Below are positions 20,890-25,303 of a stretch of 25,303 nucleotides of DNA, in pieces (position 1 is the first letter of the stretch; every line of letters begins with the position of its first letter). The position numbers were made by a program, and so were the translations under genes. The notes below the pieces were generated by a model. It was given only the letters and a program-made list of their open reading frames with translations. It ran no database searches and was not told where the DNA came from. Origin of the DNA: a virus. The DNA lies in IMG/VR virus record IMGVR_UViG_3300041409_000151, positions 1-25,303 of that record; one strand, 5' to 3'.

Positions 20890-23445
20890 TTACCCCGGGA
20901 ACGTCCGGATCGTGAGCACGTCGGTCAGCCGGCCGGCGTTCTTCGAGCCCCCGGTGAACTTCCGCTTGATCCCCACCACCGAGCCGTACGCCTGGGTGGC
21001 ACCGGTCATGCCGGGCTGGCCGCCGGGGGCGTCCTGGTGGACGATCCGGCACACGTCCTGGAGCTGGCGGCGGGGGTCGCCCACGACCTCGATGTCCTGG
21101 AACTGGACGGTCGGGTTCTTCGTGTCCGCGAGCACCGACGCCCCGAGCGACCGCAACCACAGGATGTCCTGGTGGTAGTCGTCGGCGGGGAGATTGAAGA
21201 TCCGCTCTTTGTAGCGCGCGATCGACGTGGCATCGCTCACCGACTCGACGACCGTCGGCTGGTCTTCGAGCTTGATCCCGCCGATGAGCAGGAACGGCGT
21301 GGAGTCGTCGACCGCCGTCTCCGTCGCGCTGGTGAACCCGCCGCCGATCGCGATGCGCAGGTGCCGCGAGTTGTTGTCGATGTTGAACCACCCGGGCAGG
21401 CAGTAGACGAACATGCTGGAGGCCGGCGGCGGCGGGCCGTTGCTCGGGCGCGTGCCGGGGACGTACAGGCACACACCGTTGTTGTAGTACGACGCTGTGT
21501 AAAATTGCATGTACTGCTGCCAGTACAGCGTGGGCGGCGAAAGCCCCGGGTCGTACCCCTGCGGGAAGGTCAAGGTGGGGAGCGGCCCGCAGTAGTACGC
21601 CTGGACGTTGTCGACCGTGACGTTCCAGCGCGGCGACTTCCCCACCTGAGTCAGGAACTGGTCCGCCTTGCTCGCCGCGTAGATCGTCCGGTACTCCGCC
21701 GCGAGCTTGACGGCCGCCGTGTACCCGATTCGATTGGCGACCGATAGATACGCGGACACTGGCGTGAGCGTGCTCGCCGTATCCACGGTGACATCGAAGG
21801 CGGAGTTCACTGCGAGCTGGCGGGACTTGATCGTCGCCCGGGAATCGAACGTCGCGACGCCCTGCTCCGTGAAGTAGAACGCCCCGAGGTCCGCGCCGGT
21901 GATCGCCTGGATCACGTCGCCAGCCGCGTCGTTCTCGATGTTGGGCAGCCAGATCAGGCGCTGGCCCGCAAGGTCCACTTTGGCCTGCTGGCGCGGATTC
22001 GTTGGGGGAACACTGGTCGGCTGGACGTAGTTCGCCAGTGGCGTGTCGTAGGAGTTGATCCACTGGATGTACTGGGCCTGGCCCTCGACGTTCAGGTACG
22101 TCGTGTTGGTGCACCCCTCGATCCAGGTGTACCCGAGCGTCCCGAGCGCGCCGACCAGGCCGCCGGTCGTGGCGTTGACGACCTGGACGCCGTCGAGCCA
22201 CACGGAGCCCCGAACCTGGGTGCTGGTGAATTGGACCACGCCCGAGTAGAAGTGCCAGCCGGTCGCGCCTAGCGCGATGGTCCATTTCCAGTTCTTCGTC
22301 GCGCCTTCGTTGTTGACCTCCAGGACCGCGCTGGCGGTCTTGTGCTTGATGGTCAGGAAGACGTTCGCGGGGTACTGGTCCGAACCACTGAAGTTCTGAT
22401 GGAAGGCGGACAGGTAGAAGCCCGTGGTCGTCCAGGGGTCGTTCGTCTGCGCGGTGTCGACGTAGAACCAGCCGGAGACGCCCACCAGGTTCGAGTTATT
22501 GCCCGCGTACTGGTCGGCCCCGTACCAGGTGGCGGACTGCGGGTTGCTGTCCAGCTCGGTGAGCCCGCGCGAGCCGGTGCCCGCGTAGTTGCCCAGGTTG
22601 TACTTCCCCTTGAACCCGGGGCCGTACTTGCCCGCTGTCTTCGACCAGATCTCGCCGGGCGTCTGGCACGCCGGCCCCATGTGCGGCAGGTTCCGGAAGA
22701 TCCCGAAGGTCCAGGTGTTCGTCCAGTTCCACTGGGTGATCTGGTTCCACGTGCCGATCTCGGGCAGCGCGGAGCCGCGCAGCGTCCAGGCGCACACGGC
22801 CTGCGGGTGCCACGGCGGCCCCTCGAAGAAGCCGCTCCGGCGGAGCATGGAGTCCACCAGCCAGCCGGCCTCGATCGTCCCGGCCTCCAGTGCCTCGCCC
22901 GTGTTCGCGGCGGTGTCGCCGTACGTCGAGTACCGCCGGTAGTAGTCCGCGCCCCAGCGGTTCATGGTGACCGCGTTCTCCAGCTGGCCGCCGCCGTCGA
23001 AGCAGACCATCGTCACGGTGCCGGTCGCGAGATCCGGTACGGCACTGTCGATCCAGCCGGTGAACTGGTCGATGTTCCATACGCCCAGCGGACTCTGGAC
23101 GACGGTCTGGAGGTACATCGGGATGTTCAGCGCGGAGCCGGAGCCGTAGCTCAGGCCGGAGAACGGGGAGAAGACCTTCCACAGCGGCGTGCCGTCCGGC
23201 GCGTTGCCGGTGAGCTTGATGGTCAGCTTCGCCGTGGAGTAGCCCTCGGTGGTCTGGAGCTGGTCGGGCAGGACCCCGGCCAGCGACCGGTCCAGGTCCC
23301 ATTCGTCCACGTTCGCGGACATGTCCGAGAAGGGGTCGGCGAAGGCGTTGTTCCGCGCCCAGTCGATCTTCAGGACGTTGCCGAAGTACCGCTTCTGGCC
23401 CTCCTTCAGGGCGGCGGCCAGGTTCGCATCGGCGGCGAGCTGCAT
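20890..23445 (-). CDS. Large minor tail protein with LamG-like insert
   Basis: The ATG at 23445 is 2 bases after the upstream stop; the longer frame upstream is a shadow of the Dit-like gene. 851 residues. The N-terminal part (1-210; VLKIDWARNNAFADPFSDMS, LDRSLAGVLPDQLQTTEGYSTAKLTIKL) resembles actinophage minor tail (baseplate hub) proteins. About 318-470 looks like an inserted LamG/concanavalin-like sandwich (SNLVGVSGWFYVD, WHFYSGVVQFTSTQVRGSVWLDGVQV). The C-terminal half (about 500-851) returns to hub-like sequence. It should sit at the tail tip and may bind glycans. It is the last tail gene before the terminator. Confidence 0.8.
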   Translation of the reverse strand: MQLAADANLAAALKEGQKRYFGNVLKIDWARNNAFADPFSDMSANVDEWDLDRSLAGVLPDQLQTTEGYSTAKLTIKLTGNAPDGTPLWKVFSPFSGLSYGSGSALNIPMYLQTVVQSPLGVWNIDQFTGWIDSAVPDLATGTVTMVCFDGGGQLENAVTMNRWGADYYRRYSTYGDTAANTGEALEAGTIEAGWLVDSMLRRSGFFEGPPWHPQAVCAWTLRGSALPEIGTWNQITQWNWTNTWTFGIFRNLPHMGPACQTPGEIWSKTAGKYGPGFKGKYNLGNYAGTGSRGLTELDSNPQSATWYGADQYAGNNSNLVGVSGWFYVDTAQTNDPWTTTGFYLSAFHQNFSGSDQYPANVFLTIKHKTASAVLEVNNEGATKNWKWTIALGATGWHFYSGVVQFTSTQVRGSVWLDGVQVVNATTGGLVGALGTLGYTWIEGCTNTTYLNVEGQAQYIQWINSYDTPLANYVQPTSVPPTNPRQQAKVDLAGQRLIWLPNIENDAAGDVIQAITGADLGAFYFTEQGVATFDSRATIKSRQLAVNSAFDVTVDTASTLTPVSAYLSVANRIGYTAAVKLAAEYRTIYAASKADQFLTQVGKSPRWNVTVDNVQAYYCGPLPTLTFPQGYDPGLSPPTLYWQQYMQFYTASYYNNGVCLYVPGTRPSNGPPPPASSMFVYCLPGWFNIDNNSRHLRIAIGGGFTSATETAVDDSTPFLLIGGIKLEDQPTVVESVSDATSIARYKERIFNLPADDYHQDILWLRSLGASVLADTKNPTVQFQDIEVVGDPRRQLQDVCRIVHQDAPGGQPGMTGATQAYGSVVGIKRKFTGGSKNAGRLTDVLTIRTFPG

Positions 23446-23447
23446 AG

Positions 23448-24326
23448 TCAGATCTCCCGGAAGGTGAACGAGCCATCGGTGTACGCGCCGACCGCGTGCC
23501 GGTTTCCCTTCGCGTCGTCGACCATCATCACCTTCGGGACGCCCACGCCCAGGTGCCAGGTCGTCGGCGTCGCGGAGCCGGACTCCAGCATCCAGGCCAG
23601 CGTCGTCGTCGTGCCGGAGGTCGCCTGGCGGAGCTGGACGGCGACCGCCACGATCGTCCCGTTCGTCGGCACGGTGTACGTCACGTACCGGCGCGGCGGC
23701 GTGCCCGCGACGACCACGGTTCCGGTGATGGGCGTCTGGGCGACAAGGGCCGCGTTGTAGGGCACGATCTCCAGCGTCGGCGTGCCCGCCTGAACGTAGG
23801 CGCTGAAGCACAGCTGTTCGCCCGGCAGGACGGGCACCAGGGCCGTGTCCGTCATCGTGCGGTTCGCGTTGTTGGCGAACCAGGTGACCGCCTTGCTCGG
23901 TGCCGGGGCCAGCTCGCCGCCGGGTACGGTGCCGGGAAGCAGCGTCGCCGTCGCGGCCACCACGGTCACGGTGTCGCCCGCGCCCGGCGCGCTCCAGTCC
24001 GTCGAGCCCGGGAGCGCGAGGATCGTGGAGCCGGTCGAGCTGATCCGCTGGCGAAGCAGGTTCTTGTTCGACGACTCGCGGAGGTAGAGCGGTCCCGCGA
24101 TGGCCTCCGTGTAGAGCATCCGGAACCAGGACAGCGCGCGCGGCGTGAGCCCGTCGGTCCCGATCTCGTACTCCAGGCGGCGGCTGAAGATGTCCTTCGT
24201 GCGCTTCCCGGACAGCGGCACGTGCTCGGAGCCGTACTCGACCAGGTCCGCCTTATACCCGCCCGAGGGCACGTCGATGGACATCAGCCGGCCCAGCGGC
24301 CCCAGGTAGATCTTCTCCACGGTCAC
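23448..24326 (-). CDS. Distal tail (Dit-like) protein with carbohydrate-binding-like insert
   Basis: A GTG start overlaps the tape measure stop (GTGA). 292 residues. The N-terminal 95 residues (IYLGPLGRLMSIDVPSGGYKADLVEYGSEHVPLSGKR, RRLEYEIGTDGLTPRALSWFRMLY) match the first minor tail protein found after the tape measure in many actinophages. Residues about 100-255 form a beta-sandwich insert (LCFSAYVQAGTPTLEIVPY, TYTVPTNGTIVAVAVQLRQ, WMLESGSATPTTWHLG) ending in the E-x-G-S-x-x-T-x-W signature seen in phage carbohydrate-binding modules. It joins tail tube and tip. Confidence 0.75.
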   Translation of the reverse strand: MTVEKIYLGPLGRLMSIDVPSGGYKADLVEYGSEHVPLSGKRTKDIFSRRLEYEIGTDGLTPRALSWFRMLYTEAIAGPLYLRESSNKNLLRQRISSTGSTILALPGSTDWSAPGAGDTVTVVAATATLLPGTVPGGELAPAPSKAVTWFANNANRTMTDTALVPVLPGEQLCFSAYVQAGTPTLEIVPYNAALVAQTPITGTVVVAGTPPRRYVTYTVPTNGTIVAVAVQLRQATSGTTTTLAWMLESGSATPTTWHLGVGVPKVMMVDDAKGNRHAVGAYTDGSFTFREI

Positions 24327-25303
24327 CGCCTCCGGGCGTTCTGCTGGTCGACCTTCTTCACTTCGGTACTCACTTCGTCGGCCGACACTACGACACGGAG
24401 CGCAGCGATCGCAGAAGCGAGATCGGCCGGCAGGGTCTGGCCCTGCGCGAGCAGCGCGTCCGCGAGCGCCTGGAGCGTGAGCAGCTGGGCCGTCGCCGTG
24501 CTGGCCGGCCCCTTCGTCAGGTCGCCGATCTGCGGGCCGCCGCCGGACACGCTCGGGAGCGCCACGTCCGGCCGGATCGCGCCGACCGCGAGCTGGACGG
24601 CACCGGCGAGCGCGTGCGCCTCGCTGATCGCCCGAGCCCCGCTCCGCCGGATACCTTCGGCCAGGGCCTCCGAGATCGCCATACCGGAGTAGAGCGTCCA
24701 GCCGCGCCCCGCGAACGGACCCTCCTTCGCGGGCGAGAACGGGAGCAGCCGCCGCGCCTTCGACAACACGTCACCGATGGCACCGGCGACGGCCCCGGCC
24801 GCGTTCTTGATGCCGTTGATCAGGCCCTGGATGATCGCCTTACCGGCGTTGAACAGCATCCCGCCCAGGTCACCGAGCGCCCCCCAGATCCGGCCGGGGA
24901 TCGAGGAGACGAAGGACCACACGCCCTGGGCCGTGCTCACGATGCCGTCGATGAAATTCCGGAAGCCGTTCACGGCCGCGTCGCGCAGTGTGGTACCCAG
25001 CGACGACAGTCCACTTCGGACACGGCCGGGGATGGACTTGATGAACGTCCAGGCGTTCTCCGCTTCGGTGGTGATGCCGGTGACGAAGTTGTGGAACCCG
25101 GTCACGGCCATGTCGCGCAGGGTGGTCCCGAGCGACACCAGGCCGTCACGGATGCGGCCGGGGATGGAGGTGATGAACGCCCAGAGTGCTTCGGCGGTGG
25201 TCACCACTCCGTCGATGAAGGCGTGGAACGCGCTCACGGCGGCGTCGCGCAGCATCTGCGCGAGCGCGGCGAGCCCGAAGATGATCTGGAACGGGAGCGC
25301 GAT
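24323..25303 (-). CDS. Tape measure protein, C-terminal part (partial)
   Basis: The frame is open through the right edge, so only the last 326 residues are present. Three tandem 44-residue repeats (from about 25252 to 24857) start LRDAAV/LRDMAV and contain the SIPGR signature of tape measure proteins. A fourth, degenerate unit with NAGKAIIQGLINGIKNA follows, then FSPAKEGPF and a helical end. The protein sets tail length inside the tube. The 132-base repeat unit is also visible in the DNA. Confidence 0.9.
   Translation of the reverse strand: MALPFQIIFGLAALAQMLRDAAVSAFHAFIDGVVTTAEALWAFITSIPGRIRDGLVSLGTTLRDMAVTGFHNFVTGITTEAENAWTFIKSIPGRVRSGLSSLGTTLRDAAVNGFRNFIDGIVSTAQGVWSFVSSIPGRIWGALGDLGGMLFNAGKAIIQGLINGIKNAAGAVAGAIGDVLSKARRLLPFSPAKEGPFAGRGWTLYSGMAISEALAEGIRRSGARAISEAHALAGAVQLAVGAIRPDVALPSVSGGGPQIGDLTKGPASTATAQLLTLQALADALLAQGQTLPADLASAIAALRVVVSADEVSTEVKKVDQQNARRR
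24857..25252 (-). repeat. Three tandem 132-bp repeats in the tape measure gene
   Basis: Units 25252-25121, 25120-24989 and 24988-24857 each encode 44 residues beginning L-R-D and containing F-x-x-F, W-x-F and SIPGR at the same positions. The copies are diverged, so selection on the protein rather than a recent duplication is likely. Confidence 0.8.

Noticed and set aside
20890-23811. 973-codon version of the large minor tail gene
   Set aside because: The extra 122 codons overlap the Dit-like gene out of frame and look like shadow sequence; the ATG at 23445 is directly after the upstream stop.

Overview
The window reads as part of the genome of a tailed phage (siphovirus-like) that infects a high-GC actinobacterium, possibly Streptomyces. 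The evidence is the very high GC content, tightly packed and mostly co-directional genes with ATGA, GTGA or TGATG overlaps, and a full set of phage functions: tape measure, minor tail proteins, ERF annealase, SSB, initiator and helicase, muramidase and holin, tail fibres, and both terminase subunits. No tRNA, CRISPR, insertion sequence, integrase or recognisable immunity repressor was seen. The host assignment is inference.

Almost everything is on the minus strand, so the map is best read from right to left. (1) 25303-20890: the tail operon, with the end of the tape measure, a Dit-like protein with a carbohydrate-binding-like insert, and a large minor tail protein with a LamG-like insert. It ends at a bidirectional terminator (20797-20835). 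(2) 20319-20792: a lone plus-strand HNH gene. (3) 20271-17151: an early/recombination operon with an RHH-like protein, ERF annealase, an acidic coiled-coil protein and SSB, closed by a terminator (17036-17072). (4) 17000-15027: small genes, one of them winged-helix. (5) 15035-12637: the replication module, with a structured leader, a possible leader peptide, a lambda-O-like initiator and a DnaB/RepA-like helicase. (6) 12570-10349: a papain-like protease, a GH25 endolysin and a holin. (7) 10349-6888: a RusA-like resolvase, three tail-fibre genes and a small protein. (8) 6741-696: a P-loop protein, TerS, TerL and a string of small genes including a YdjM-like hydrolase and an HNH protein. This run ends at a bidirectional terminator (637-681) that faces the end of a plus-strand FtsK-like gene.

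Two regulatory layers stand out. The first is a family of C6-N5-G6 interrupted palindromes. At five places the palindrome sits inside the spacer between a TTG-type -35 and a TAnnAT -10, with a spacer of exactly 19 bp in four of the five. Three of these promoters place the predicted transcription start at or next to an ATG with no Shine-Dalgarno sequence, so they should make leaderless mRNA. The other two feed long, hairpin-rich leaders. Two more palindromes lack promoter hexamers. Together they look like a phage-wide regulon for one dimeric DNA-binding protein.

The second is a lambda-like replication origin inside the initiator gene: four CCGCTC-N5-GAGCGG iterons (one degenerate) at 21-23 bp intervals next to an AT-rich tract. 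The spacing is not a multiple of three, so the repeats cannot come from a protein repeat.
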